Below, piece by piece: positions 35,286-44,900 of a stretch of DNA of 64,000 nt. How positions within the stretch are numbered: position 1 is the stretch's first letter; the number at the start of each line of letters is the position of its first letter. This DNA comes from an uncultured Prevotellaceae bacterium (GTDB lineage Bacteria > Bacteroidota > Bacteroidia > Bacteroidales > Bacteroidaceae): contig CADADN010000006.1 of assembly GCA_902786665.1 (NCBI GenBank), positions 85,278 to 149,277 of the forward strand, read 5' to 3'. A model generated the notes under the pieces. It was not told where the DNA came from. It made no database searches and worked only from the letters and a program-made list of their open reading frames with translations. Both the position numbers and the translations under genes were made by a program.

Positions 35286-36818
35286 TTCCAAATGAATGTC
35301 AGGGCCGGGATTGTTGAATCCGATATCTTCTTTTCCTATCAGCCCATGACCTTCCACGTAGTTGCCCTTGAGGGTGTAACCGTCGGTGGCGGCATCAAGG
35401 TAGACGGGGAAGCACCTGTCGTTGGTGGCATATGGTGCCGGCGTATGAGGTGAGATGATGTTTCCTTCCATCACCGACCCTGGTTGGCAGGAGAGGGTGT
35501 AGATGGCTCCGACATCGTAGAGTTGGCGGGCGTAGTTTCTCACCGTGTTGCCTCTGATGACATTGCCTTCCATCCCCGTTTTTTCGGGGGTCCATCCCCA
35601 TCCCACGCAGATTCCGGAGTAATTGACTCCGTCCACCACGTTGCGCTCGATGCTCACATTGCTCACATATCCGCATCCGATGGCCACGGCCCCCCAGTCC
35701 TCCTTGGTGGCGTTCTCTATCCTGTTGTTGGTGATTTCCAGATGGCGGCAGTGCCGGGCCAGTTGGGTATAAGGGCGATGCACCTCCCTCGGACTCTCTG
35801 CGAAGGACCCTGCGAGGATGGCCGTCCCTCCGATGTCGCGGAACGTGCAGTTGTCCACCCTGCATTGGTCGATGCCGTATGTGAAGTCGAGGGCGGTGGA
35901 GGCGAGGTTGCTGAAGAAACAGTTCTCCACGTTCACCTGCCGTGCCCATGAGATGCTCACGGCCGCCACCGGTCGTTCTATCCACGCCTGGTTCTCGAGC
36001 GTGGGTGCCCAGGGCAGGCCTTCTTGCTTGAGTTTGTAGGCATCGATGATGGGGAATCCACCTTGCAGGGTGACATGTCCTTGATGGAGGGGCCGGTTCC
36101 AACAAGTGTTCTCAAAAGTGAGGTTTCTCAATGTCAGATGTGTCACAGGTTGCTCTTCCGTTCCGGCTACGACAATGAGTTGCTCTATGCCGTCCCTCTG
36201 TTCGGTGGTGCGTAGCAAGAAGGCGCTGTTGCCTTTCTCACCTCCCACCACGGGTTGGGGCCAAGGGTGCTCGAACTCCAATTTGCTTTCCGGCTCGAGG
36301 AAGGATACTTCCGTCACCGCTCCCTTGACCTTCATCTCTCGCACCCGGAGGATGGCGATGGCCCACCGTTGCTGCAGCAACATCTCCACTCCCTTCGTCT
36401 CCAACACCTCCTGCGGCGGCGTGGGGATGGTGACGACTCGCCGCTCCTTGTCGAAGTCTACAATTCTCTCCATACCCTCCTTGGGGAAGAGTTGGGTGTG
36501 GCGTTGCGGAATGTCGCCACAAAGCACGGCACCTTCCTCGCCGACGATGAGGGTGGGAGCTTCCTCTGTGCCACTGTCCTCGGGTCTTATGAACAGCGGT
36601 TGCACCATACGGTGCCTGCCGGCCTTGACGACGATGCGGATGCCGTCTTTGCACCGCGGGTCTCCTGTCCGCCGCCATTCCCTGGCTTGTCGCAATGCGT
36701 CATGCAAGTTGTCTTCCGGGCCGACAAGGATGTCTCCCGCCGACTGTGCCCTGCAGCAAAGGTTGGCAACGGATAAAAGAAACAATATGAAAGCGACTTT
36801 CAAGTGTTTTCTCATCAT
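35283..36818 (-). CDS. secreted right-handed parallel beta-helix protein
   Basis: The 511-residue protein has a signal peptide (about 1-24), a start DILVGPEDNLHDALRQAREW, and many beta-helix turns with the NNRIE/NVVDG/NTVRN pattern typical of pectate-lyase-like or glycosidase-associated repeats. No catalytic motif could be assigned, so the polysaccharide substrate is unknown. It begins 16 bases after the end of the NgoMIV-type endonuclease gene in the same direction, which suggests co-transcription, though a functional link is unlikely. A 9-bp array follows the stop. Confidence 0.78.
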   Translation of the reverse strand: MMRKHLKVAFILFLLSVANLCCRAQSAGDILVGPEDNLHDALRQAREWRRTGDPRCKDGIRIVVKAGRHRMVQPLFIRPEDSGTEEAPTLIVGEEGAVLCGDIPQRHTQLFPKEGMERIVDFDKERRVVTIPTPPQEVLETKGVEMLLQQRWAIAILRVREMKVKGAVTEVSFLEPESKLEFEHPWPQPVVGGEKGNSAFLLRTTEQRDGIEQLIVVAGTEEQPVTHLTLRNLTFENTCWNRPLHQGHVTLQGGFPIIDAYKLKQEGLPWAPTLENQAWIERPVAAVSISWARQVNVENCFFSNLASTALDFTYGIDQCRVDNCTFRDIGGTAILAGSFAESPREVHRPYTQLARHCRHLEITNNRIENATKEDWGAVAIGCGYVSNVSIERNVVDGVNYSGICVGWGWTPEKTGMEGNVIRGNTVRNYARQLYDVGAIYTLSCQPGSVMEGNIISPHTPAPYATNDRCFPVYLDAATDGYTLKGNYVEGHGLIGKEDIGFNNPGPDIHLE

Positions 36819-36834
36819 CTATAAAAAGTGTTGT

Positions 36835-37692
36835 TCATACAGTCAAGTCTAAAGGCAGGTCACTAATATCTTTTAGACGTTTGCCATCAATGAGTATGTT
36901 TAGCATCTCCAATGCATCTTCTGCTTCTATCTCCTTAATGGCTTGCACTAATTCATAAAGTGCAAAATGATAAACACAGTCGATGTCACCTGTACCCAAA
37001 GCCAACGATGCTATCCGGGCTGGCATAGGCTCTCCTGTCACTACAACAATATGAGGTAAATGACCCTTTCGGTTACGGATAAGCCCAAGTGCTTCTGTCC
37101 GACTATTTTGAGCACGGTCGCTTCGCATCGTCCATTTGGCTGATATCGAAGCATGTAAAATGGGAAGCCCACCATTCTGCTTACGTATGTCAGAAAGATG
37201 GCAGATGGATTCATCTACTATGATTTGCTGCTCGTTGATGACGACATCTGGTTCCGTCTCACGATAGATCACCACATCTGGAGCCACCATGTAATCATTC
37301 CCCATACTGGCTGCAAGTCGCGCATCTTCTTTTGTCAGACGGTTAAGATAATCAAGATGCTCGTATTGGGAAAAGCTGCTGGTTTTAATGGCGTTGCGAT
37401 TTCCCAGCTTGGCAATATGCCATTTGCCAGGTCGAAAGTTTTGCAGGTAAGGGAAAGTCTCTTTGAGAAACTCCATATTCATCTGTTCAAACTTGGCACC
37501 GGCAGTTTGTCCTACGGCTTTTTCCTGAACGTCAGCCATCAGTCTTTTGGCGACACCCTTTGCAATGGCGATGGACAGTTTCGATGAACTATCAGCGTTG
37601 CTTGGAATGCCTTTTGCATCAATCGTCAAAACTGCATTAGCCAACAGCCCAAAGTGGTACCTCCTTCGTGCTTTTACTATCAATGCTTGCAT
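36835..37692 (-). CDS. NgoMIV-type type II restriction endonuclease
   Basis: The 285-residue product aligns by eye with NgoMIV from Neisseria over its full length. Positions known to matter in NgoMIV are kept with a one-residue shift: E69, D139 (APDVVIY), S184 and K186 (SISAKW), and E200. The recognition stretch RSDRAQN and the C-terminal KDISDLPLDL are also the same. NgoMIV recognises GCCGGC and cuts after the first G; the same specificity is predicted. The window itself has GCCGGC sites, for example at 6316-6321. The gene overlaps the methyltransferase gene by 56 bases, so the two are translated from one message. Confidence 0.92.
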   Translation of the reverse strand: MQALIVKARRRYHFGLLANAVLTIDAKGIPSNADSSSKLSIAIAKGVAKRLMADVQEKAVGQTAGAKFEQMNMEFLKETFPYLQNFRPGKWHIAKLGNRNAIKTSSFSQYEHLDYLNRLTKEDARLAASMGNDYMVAPDVVIYRETEPDVVINEQQIIVDESICHLSDIRKQNGGLPILHASISAKWTMRSDRAQNSRTEALGLIRNRKGHLPHIVVVTGEPMPARIASLALGTGDIDCVYHFALYELVQAIKEIEAEDALEMLNILIDGKRLKDISDLPLDLTV

Positions 37693-38623
37693 AATCCAAC
37701 ACTTGTTTTATCATACGTCCAACTTCTCGTGCCACTGGAGGTGGGAATGCATTGCCAATCATCCTACAAGCAATGGTTTTCCGTTTTCCGAAATCCCAAT
37801 CATCAGGAAACCCTTGAAGCCTTGCCATCATCCGTGGAGTAAGCCTGGGCATACCCTCGAAATCTTCATCAGGAGCTTCATTGGCAACTCCCCTGCCATC
37901 AATTCCCATTACTTCCCAAGCTTTCCGAGCCCGCGTCGGCCCCAAGTCAGGACCACCATGTTTCTTGCTTCCGCCGACAAGAGTAGGAGCAATTTGGTTT
38001 GCTTGTCGACACCAAGCATCAACATTTTTCCATCCTTTGGCAGACATTAAATCATACAAAGCACTACCAACATCCAAGTTAGCCTTTGGAATAGGCTGAG
38101 GGAAGGAAAACGTATCAAAAATGTCAGTTCTGACACCTATCACTATGGCTCGTGGCCGAAGTTGAGGAACACCAAAATCAGAGGCGTTAAGAAGTTGCAT
38201 ATGGACATTGTAACCCAGACGTACAAGCCTGCTGATAATTGAATGACGGTAGGATTCAAACTTCTTTCCTAGAAAACCACGGACATTCTCTATCATCACC
38301 ACTTTTGGCTCTATTTCCTCCACCAAACGAAGCATTTGCGGAAACAAATCTCGTTCATCATCCGCTCCTAATTGTTTGCCCGCCACACTAAAGGGAGGAC
38401 ATGGAACTCCGCCTGACAACAAATCAATCTTTCCCTTGAATGGCAAGCCACAAAACTGATGCACATCCATACATTCCACATTCCAAAAAGGACGATTGCG
38501 TCTAAGACAGTCGCAGTAATCCTTCTCATATTCCACCAACATCACATGGTCGAACCCAGCCATCTCCAAGCCAAGAGCTTGGCCACCAGCACCAGCACAG
38601 ATTTCTATAGACTTGTATGACAT
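37637..38623 (-). CDS. C5-cytosine DNA methyltransferase (partner of the NgoMIV-type enzyme)
   Basis: This methyltransferase (328 residues from the ATG at 38623) carries the motifs of 5-methylcytosine enzymes: IEICAGAGGQALGLEMAG (motif I), the catalytic PCPPFS with C75 (motif IV), IENVRGF (motif VI) and RMIGNAFPPPVAREVG (motif X). Its product would protect host GCCGGC sites from the adjacent endonuclease. The frame is open five codons further to 38638, but 38623 gives the usual N-terminus. It precedes and overlaps the endonuclease gene, so methylation can be established first. A -7 box lies at 38647-38654. Confidence 0.93.
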   Translation of the reverse strand: MSYKSIEICAGAGGQALGLEMAGFDHVMLVEYEKDYCDCLRRNRPFWNVECMDVHQFCGLPFKGKIDLLSGGVPCPPFSVAGKQLGADDERDLFPQMLRLVEEIEPKVVMIENVRGFLGKKFESYRHSIISRLVRLGYNVHMQLLNASDFGVPQLRPRAIVIGVRTDIFDTFSFPQPIPKANLDVGSALYDLMSAKGWKNVDAWCRQANQIAPTLVGGSKKHGGPDLGPTRARKAWEVMGIDGRGVANEAPDEDFEGMPRLTPRMMARLQGFPDDWDFGKRKTIACRMIGNAFPPPVAREVGRMIKQVLDYASIDSKSTKEVPLWAVG

Positions 38624-38646
38624 AATTTTCTTTTTCAATGATTTTG

Positions 38647-38654
38647 CAAAGATA
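38647..38654 (-). promoter_or_regulatory. -7 box of the restriction-modification genes
   Basis: TATCTTTG on the minus strand, about 24 bases before the methyltransferase start. A TTTT lies about 19 bases upstream at the -33 position. Confidence 0.55.
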
Positions 38655-38725
38655 GCATTTTTCCGCCAAACCTAAAATTTTTTTCTGCAAAAGTAAAGTG
38701 TCGATAATTTGAAAAGACAAACGTT

Positions 38726-39484
38726 CTACCACTCGTCCATCCATCGGCAGATGTCGTCGGCCAAGATTTGGTAGGCGTCTTCGTTGCAATGCAACCAGTC
38801 CACACCGGCCACCCCATACTTCCTCACCCCCTCCTTGGTGTCGAGCCTCACAGCCGACTCCCGCTGGTCGAGGAAAGGCACACCATACTCCTCGCACACG
38901 CTACGCATCATGTCGCCATATCTGTGCATATCCTCCACATACCTGCCCGTGTAATAGGGAATGATGAACCCCACCTTGGATTTGGTGCCTTTCAGTGTGG
39001 CGCAGATTTCGCGCAGGGCCTGGATGGAAGAGGTGTTGTCGTCACCCATCCAATGGTTGTATTTCAAGTCGTTGATGCCCCCGCTGACGATGATGTAGTC
39101 GAAGTCCTTGAGATGGGCGAGTTCCTTCACTCGCTTGACAATGGCGTTGCTTTGCCCATTGTCGGCGAGTGTGGCACCACCACTACCCGCGTTGTACCAG
39201 TTGAACCCTTTCCGCTCACCCACCAGGCGGCACCATCCGCCATGCGCATACAAGGCCTCATGGTAGAAAGGCAACTTCCACGCATAGCAATACCTGTAGA
39301 GGGAATAGGGCTTCCACAGCTTGTATTCTATCTTGGCGTCCGTCACGCTGTCACCAACGAAAAGGATGGTGGGTTTTCCCATATCCTGCACGTAGGTCCA
39401 CACATTCACCAAGACATAGGCCGCCACCAACCATGCGGCAATCCTCTTGCATCTCTTTCCCAGAGAAGTTTTTCTTGACATCAT
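38726..39484 (-). CDS. SGNH/GDSL-type hydrolase
   Basis: The 252-residue protein has a basic N-terminus with one membrane segment (about 14-30) and an SGNH domain: catalytic S46 in FVGDSVTD, the GGIND block with its asparagine, and DWLH near the end with the catalytic Asp-His. SGNH enzymes hydrolyse esters, often acetyl groups of glycans. It starts 12 bases after the acyltransferase gene, consistent with an esterase/acyltransferase pair that edits surface acetylation (inference). Confidence 0.85.
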   Translation of the reverse strand: MMSRKTSLGKRCKRIAAWLVAAYVLVNVWTYVQDMGKPTILFVGDSVTDAKIEYKLWKPYSLYRYCYAWKLPFYHEALYAHGGWCRLVGERKGFNWYNAGSGGATLADNGQSNAIVKRVKELAHLKDFDYIIVSGGINDLKYNHWMGDDNTSSIQALREICATLKGTKSKVGFIIPYYTGRYVEDMHRYGDMMRSVCEEYGVPFLDQRESAVRLDTKEGVRKYGVAGVDWLHCNEDAYQILADDICRWMDEW

Positions 39485-39496
39485 ACTCGTTTGGTA

Positions 39497-40528
39497 TTAA
39501 AACTTACCCAACATCACCCTCGCCGTGTACCTGTTGCGCATGAGGAGCCATACGACAACAAGGGATATGGCAAGAGCCGACACGAACAGCACCAATGCGA
39601 ACAACCAGTCGGGCCACGAACGCCAACCTGCCTTCAACACAAGCAACAAAGAAGTCTGTTTCAACAAGGTGAGATACGACAAATGGGCGGTATAGATGCC
39701 TAAAGACCATTGCCCCAATGTGACGACGTGGCGGTTGGGGAAACGGTTGCCATCGAGCACCAAGGGGGCGGCATTGAGGAGGAAAAAGGCGGCGGCCAAT
39801 GCCGTGAGCGTGCGATAAACATACACCAACAAGGTCTCCGGCATACCGGGAAAGGAGGGCATCCACGACGGAAGGTCATGCATCCTCCACCACCATGCCA
39901 GCACCAGCCAAAGGATGGCGCAAGGTAGCAACACCGCCCAACGCCGCGTCTGCAAGACCGGGTAACGATGGATGAGATAACCGAAGGAAAAGAATATGAA
40001 ATGATAGGCGATGTATTGGTATCCAAACAGACGGAACTCCGTGACCACCATGACGGCGACGAGCAACAATGCCGTGGCCATGATGGCTGCCGCCAGATTA
40101 AGATGGAGCCGGTTGGAGGCGCTTTTTACAAAGGTGAAAATGAGATGGATGAAGAACAACACCCATAGGAACCAGAAATAATTGTCGGGGCACAACACGA
40201 AGTTGAGCAGATTGGAGACAAGACTGTCTTTGGAAAAAAACAAAAGGACCACCGACCAACAGAAATATGGCACCAGCAACTGACCGGCGCGATGGAGGAT
40301 GAGACGTCCTGCTGGTTTCGCCTTACCCTCCGGCCTGTACGCCAGCCAACCGCTGACAGCCATGAATGCCGACATGTGGAAGGAATAAATCCAATTCCAA
40401 AGATGGTTGTGGTCTATGCCGACATCGCCAAAAGTCCATTGGAGAGAATGTCCCAACACCACAAGGAGTATCAGCCAACCCTTCAACGAGTCGGCCCAAA
40501 GCAACCGTGTGTGTGTGTGATAGGCCAT
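39497..40528 (-). CDS. membrane acyltransferase (acyltransferase_3 family)
   Basis: The 343-residue protein has about ten hydrophobic segments and the family's N-terminal catalytic pattern: RLLWADSLKGWLILLVVLGHS followed by FHMSAFMAVSGW. These O-acyltransferases acetylate surface polysaccharides, using acetyl-CoA on the cytoplasmic side. The ATG at 40528 was chosen; the open frame extends to 40588 but would overlap the previous gene. It lies between the nuclease-like gene (seven bases) and the SGNH gene (twelve bases), so the three form an operon. Confidence 0.85.
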   Translation of the reverse strand: MAYHTHTRLLWADSLKGWLILLVVLGHSLQWTFGDVGIDHNHLWNWIYSFHMSAFMAVSGWLAYRPEGKAKPAGRLILHRAGQLLVPYFCWSVVLLFFSKDSLVSNLLNFVLCPDNYFWFLWVLFFIHLIFTFVKSASNRLHLNLAAAIMATALLLVAVMVVTEFRLFGYQYIAYHFIFFSFGYLIHRYPVLQTRRWAVLLPCAILWLVLAWWWRMHDLPSWMPSFPGMPETLLVYVYRTLTALAAAFFLLNAAPLVLDGNRFPNRHVVTLGQWSLGIYTAHLSYLTLLKQTSLLLVLKAGWRSWPDWLFALVLFVSALAISLVVVWLLMRNRYTARVMLGKF

Positions 40529-40535
40529 CCTGTCG

Positions 40536-41165
40536 TCAACGTAGGATTTTAAGATTATGCTGCCGGGGTTCATATTCAAGGTTCCCATCGGGCACCTTGA
40601 ATCTCCTCAAAAACTCTTGATTTTGTGGAAGCGGTTTTTGCAGCAGTCGGAGTGGCAGTGCAAACACCTCTTCTGGATTATCAGGAGTTCCTCCCACTCC
40701 GAAAACCACAATCACATCGAAGCCATGGTCGTTGGAATATTTGTTGTAATCGTCAATTTTATATTGTTTCACCCAAATCAACGCAGGCTTGCCATTGGAG
40801 TCAACCCACCCGGAGCGGTATTTGCATTCCACCGCAAACTGCTCCTTGGTGTCTACCTTTTCTAAAACAAGGTCGGGATATTTGCTTCGCTCTGTGACAT
40901 GATGGCGAGAGGTATAGTCATTCACCTTTTCTATCAATTTATAGTCGCCAGGGGCGAACCTTGATATGACATAATCCTCAAATTGCTGTCCTTTCCTCTC
41001 ATTTTCCGACAGGCCGTTGTCTGGCTCGGACAAGAGTGAATCTGCAGGCACTGGCCGACCTTCATCAGCATCAACATTCGATTTCTGACTCAAAAGACCA
41101 TAAATGCCTGCTATAAGAAGGGTGGCACCTAAAATAATCAAAACTACTGAATACATTTTTCTCAT
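40536..41165 (-). CDS. membrane-anchored PD-(D/E)XK nuclease-like protein
   Basis: The 209-residue product has one N-terminal membrane segment (about 4-24, MYSVVLIILGATLLIAGIYGLL) and an acidic linker. The rest fits a PD-(D/E)XK-type restriction-endonuclease fold: E63 (GQQFEDY), D98 (YPDLVL), E113-C-K115 (AVECKY) and Q134 followed by Y. These match the Mrr-like constellation of catalytic residues. The open frame extends to a TTG at 41180, but the ATG at 41165 is preferred. It is the first gene of an operon with an acyltransferase and an SGNH hydrolase. No characterised relative is recognised; the membrane anchor puts the domain on an uncertain side. Confidence 0.6.
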   Translation of the reverse strand: MRKMYSVVLIILGATLLIAGIYGLLSQKSNVDADEGRPVPADSLLSEPDNGLSENERKGQQFEDYVISRFAPGDYKLIEKVNDYTSRHHVTERSKYPDLVLEKVDTKEQFAVECKYRSGWVDSNGKPALIWVKQYKIDDYNKYSNDHGFDVIVVFGVGGTPDNPEEVFALPLRLLQKPLPQNQEFLRRFKVPDGNLEYEPRQHNLKILR

Positions 41166-41306
41166 AGAGATTTTTGGCAAATATATAGTATATCTATTAC
41201 TGCTATTATTTTCGTTTATTACTGTTCCTAACGATAATAGTTCTCATACTTTTCCAACACAATCTTGCATATGTGTTCAGCAGAACTATCTCCGTGGATT
41301 ACCTAT

Positions 41307-41861
41307 TTATTCTTGCTCCCATGTAATACTTACCTCGCTAGTAATAGTTATAATGCCCTTGTTTTCAAAACCAATAAAGAAGTAATCACCCAAAAAATAA
41401 GAGTCATCGAAAAATTTTTTCAGTGTATTTTTTGCCTTTTCCCTCATAGATTCCCATGTGGTGTTATCACACCTAATAGTCATGGAAGGGTCACCCGCAG
41501 TGGGTGAATAAACACATTCCACATTCATATAGCCTTCGCCATTGACCATGTCGTATTTGATTTTATAAGTATATTTAAATACCGTATATGTATATTCTTC
41601 CTCAGTATCCGACTCCTCTTTCTTTGATTTTTTGTCAAGTAATTGGAATCCATTTTTAGTAAACAATTGTGATGAATTGTCCTTTCCTAAACTTTCATAT
41701 AAAACGCCTAATAGATTAAGGGTGGGCATTTCTGCAACGTTGTTTGTCAGGCTATAACAATTTGTAAGGCCATGATGATAATAAAGACCATCTTTAGCCA
41801 TTAAATGAGTTACAGCTATAAACAACGAAACACACAATAATGAAATAATTCTTTTTTTCAT
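41307..41861 (-). CDS. hypothetical secreted protein
   Basis: The 184-residue protein begins with a signal peptide (MKKRIISLLCVSLFIAVTHLMA). The middle holds an acidic, lysine-rich run (KSKKEESDTEEEYTYT) and two cysteines. A+T content is higher than its neighbours, which may mean recent acquisition. No family recognised; nothing suggests an enzyme. Confidence 0.55.
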   Translation of the reverse strand: MKKRIISLLCVSLFIAVTHLMAKDGLYYHHGLTNCYSLTNNVAEMPTLNLLGVLYESLGKDNSSQLFTKNGFQLLDKKSKKEESDTEEEYTYTVFKYTYKIKYDMVNGEGYMNVECVYSPTAGDPSMTIRCDNTTWESMREKAKNTLKKFFDDSYFLGDYFFIGFENKGIITITSEVSITWEQE

Positions 41862-41936
41862 TCGGTTTAAATTTTAACATTTACTGCTTTTTCGACATAC
41901 ATTCAGGAACATCACTTTGGTAAAGAATAGTTTCTA

Positions 41937-44900
41937 TCAAAAGCCTGTCCCCCTGATTCGCTTTCCCATAAAGGAAGGTCCGTTGCCCGCACCGCCGAAG
42001 GTGAAGTCGTCGGCGCCGATGACCACCACGTTAGAGATTTTCGAGCTGCCATGAAGGATGAGGTTCACCAATGCTGTCACATCGGTTATCGTGATATCTT
42101 CGTCGCCTGTGATGTCGGCATTATCGATGATAAACGCGCTATTGTCGTTGCCGAGGATATGATTGACAAGGGAAGTCACATCTGTCACGTTGACCTCTCC
42201 GTCGCCGTTCACGTCGCCCTGGCTGGAGTTGACTTGGAAGTATGCATGGAAAGCGTTGATCTTGGTGGTTTGTTCGCCATCAGGATTGCAGAGTGTATTG
42301 TTTTCTCCTAAGAAGAGTATGGGCTTGCCACCTTCTATACGGAGAGGGGTATAGACACCCATCATGGTCAGCACTCCTTTGTTCACATTCACAGGACCGT
42401 CGTTACTGATGACCACCCCGTTGAATAGCGGGTCGCTGACTTCACCAGCACCCTCCCATCTCACAATGTAAGGTTTGCCAGCCTCGATGGCATCGAGGTC
42501 ATCGCTGAAAGTCAGCGTCATCGTACCATTTTCATACGACGCTGAGGTGAGTTCCTTGACAGACGCGCCATCAAGAGGGGTGCCGGCCAAACTACCAAGA
42601 CTGAAGGGAAGAACAAGTGTGTTCCAATTTCCATCCTTATGGAAGGTGTGTCCATAGAGCACCACGTTCACTTTCTCATTGTCATAGGCATTGATGAGAG
42701 CCGTGTTGGTGTGCTCTTCATCCATGCCCCTGTCGTCGTCGGAAAGAATGACACATGTATTCACTTCATTCCCACGAACGAACAGGCTGACATCATTTTG
42801 ACCAGAACCATAGCATGAGAAAATGCTGTTTTGAGAATTATACTTGAGTAAATTACGAGTATTAGAACCTTGAGCCTTGATGGTGGCGACCCCCTCATTG
42901 GTGACAGCAACCGACCACTGGCTATTGGCGGACAGGGTGCTTTCTGTTCTTAAATAATTATTGCTGCTGCTGGCTGCATAGAGATATCCTTGGTTGACAT
43001 CATCGTAAAATGTCCATTTGCCCTCACTGCCACCCAGGACCAACTCGTATGCTTCACCACGGTCGGTAATGACATCCTTGGCATCATTCATGGTTACACT
43101 TGCTGCTGCGCGGTTGTTGTTGTTGGCACTTCCCAATGCTTTTGCCGCACTCTTGTTGGCAATGAGGCAAATATCGCCGGCGGTCAACTGGTCGGTGGAG
43201 GTGACGAGACGGTAAACAATGGAATCGCCCGACTGTCCCACATAGACAAACGTGGCACTCACATTGACATCACATGCGGGCATATCAAACTGGTCGTCAA
43301 AAACTTGTACGGGTACGCCATCAACATCTGTGACATTCCAAAGGTAGAGAGTATAGCCTTCATCAGGGACAGCACTCAGTGTGACAGTGGTGCCTTCTGT
43401 TGCAGAGAGAGTACTCACAGAGATGGACCCGTGTTCATTCTCACTCACGGCAATGTTGTACAACATCTCCCATTGTGCATAAAGGGTTAGGTCATCATGC
43501 AAACTGACCGTCGCCTCGTCGGCATAATACATCCCCGTGCCGTCGTCTTTGGTGTTCCAACCAGTAAAGACATGACTCTCGTAACTGAATGTGTTGGCTT
43601 CCAAATTCGTAGGAATGTTTTCCTCCACGGTCTGGGTATGGACTTCACCCACACCACCATTGGGGTTGAAAGTGATGGTGTAAGTAGGAACGACAGCCGC
43701 ACTCGTGGCTGTTTTCTTGTAAAGCTGTATGGCCTTCTGAGCATTATAAGAACTCGACTTGTAATAACGGAAACGTTCCTGGTCGCTCGACGCATTGTAT
43801 CTCAGATGGGCTCCTCCACTCGAAACGATATCGACACCGCCTGAGAGAGAAATGGTATTGACATATGCCGTGGATTTGGAAGAATTCAGCCCATTGGCAT
43901 CACCTGTCTGACCAATATAATAGCCACTGGCAGAACAAATGGTATATCCATTGCCCGACTTGGCGATGGTGAAAGTGGCGGCATCGGTGGTCGAATTCGA
44001 TTCTATCTTGTCATCGCTGATGGTGACGGAAATGTTGTTGGATGTAGCATCAAGTGTGGTCAAGCCTCCATTGAAGGCTTTCTTGCCATCCTCATAGACA
44101 ATGAGGTACTCCCCACTCCAGTCTTCGGGGGCAGAGGTGACCTTCACATAGTCACCGTTCCCGGCGGTGGCAGCGACAAAGGTGGCGGTCACGGTGACAT
44201 CGCAGGCAGGCATGACAAACGTGTTGTCGGTGACTGCCACTGAAGCTTGGCTGCCATCCGCCTTGGTGACATACCAATTATAAAGGGCATATCCATCGTC
44301 AGGAGTAGCTGTAAGCTCGACAGGGGTGCCCACCTTCGCACTTTGTGCGCTGGCAGCTATCCTGCCGTTGACCACATTTTCCAATGTGATGGCATAGAAC
44401 GTGTTATCCTCCAAGAACGTGGCACTCACCGTCACGTCATATTCGGGCATCACAAAAGTGGCATCGCTGTTCACTGGCACCGTGATGGAAGGGTCGCCGG
44501 TCTTGTAAACAGTCAATGTTTCCAAATCATAGCCTTCATCGGGTATGACAGTAATGGCGACAGTCGTGCCTGCTGCAGCACTGGCGGGTGCACTCACACT
44601 GCCATGGGATACAACGTCTAAAGCGATGTCGTATTCTTCGCCGGCGGTCCAGGTCTCATCCCATATCATACGTGCATACTCAGGATGGTCGATGAAGGGA
44701 TTGCGGTTGTGTTGGTATTTTTTATAAATGACATTGTTTCGGGCGATTTCCTTGTCACTCACCGGGTCTTCCTCATTCCAACGCAAAAGCATGGCCATTG
44801 CCCAAGGCTTGATTTCCGACTTGGTGGTCATCTCGCTGTTTCCCCATCCACTATCCTCATGGAAATAGCGCACACTCATATAGAAATAGCTACGAGCGAT

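Noticed and set aside
35136-35453. Thr/Ser-rich secreted protein on the plus strand
   Set aside because: It is the translation of the 9-bp arrays running into the antisense of the beta-helix gene.
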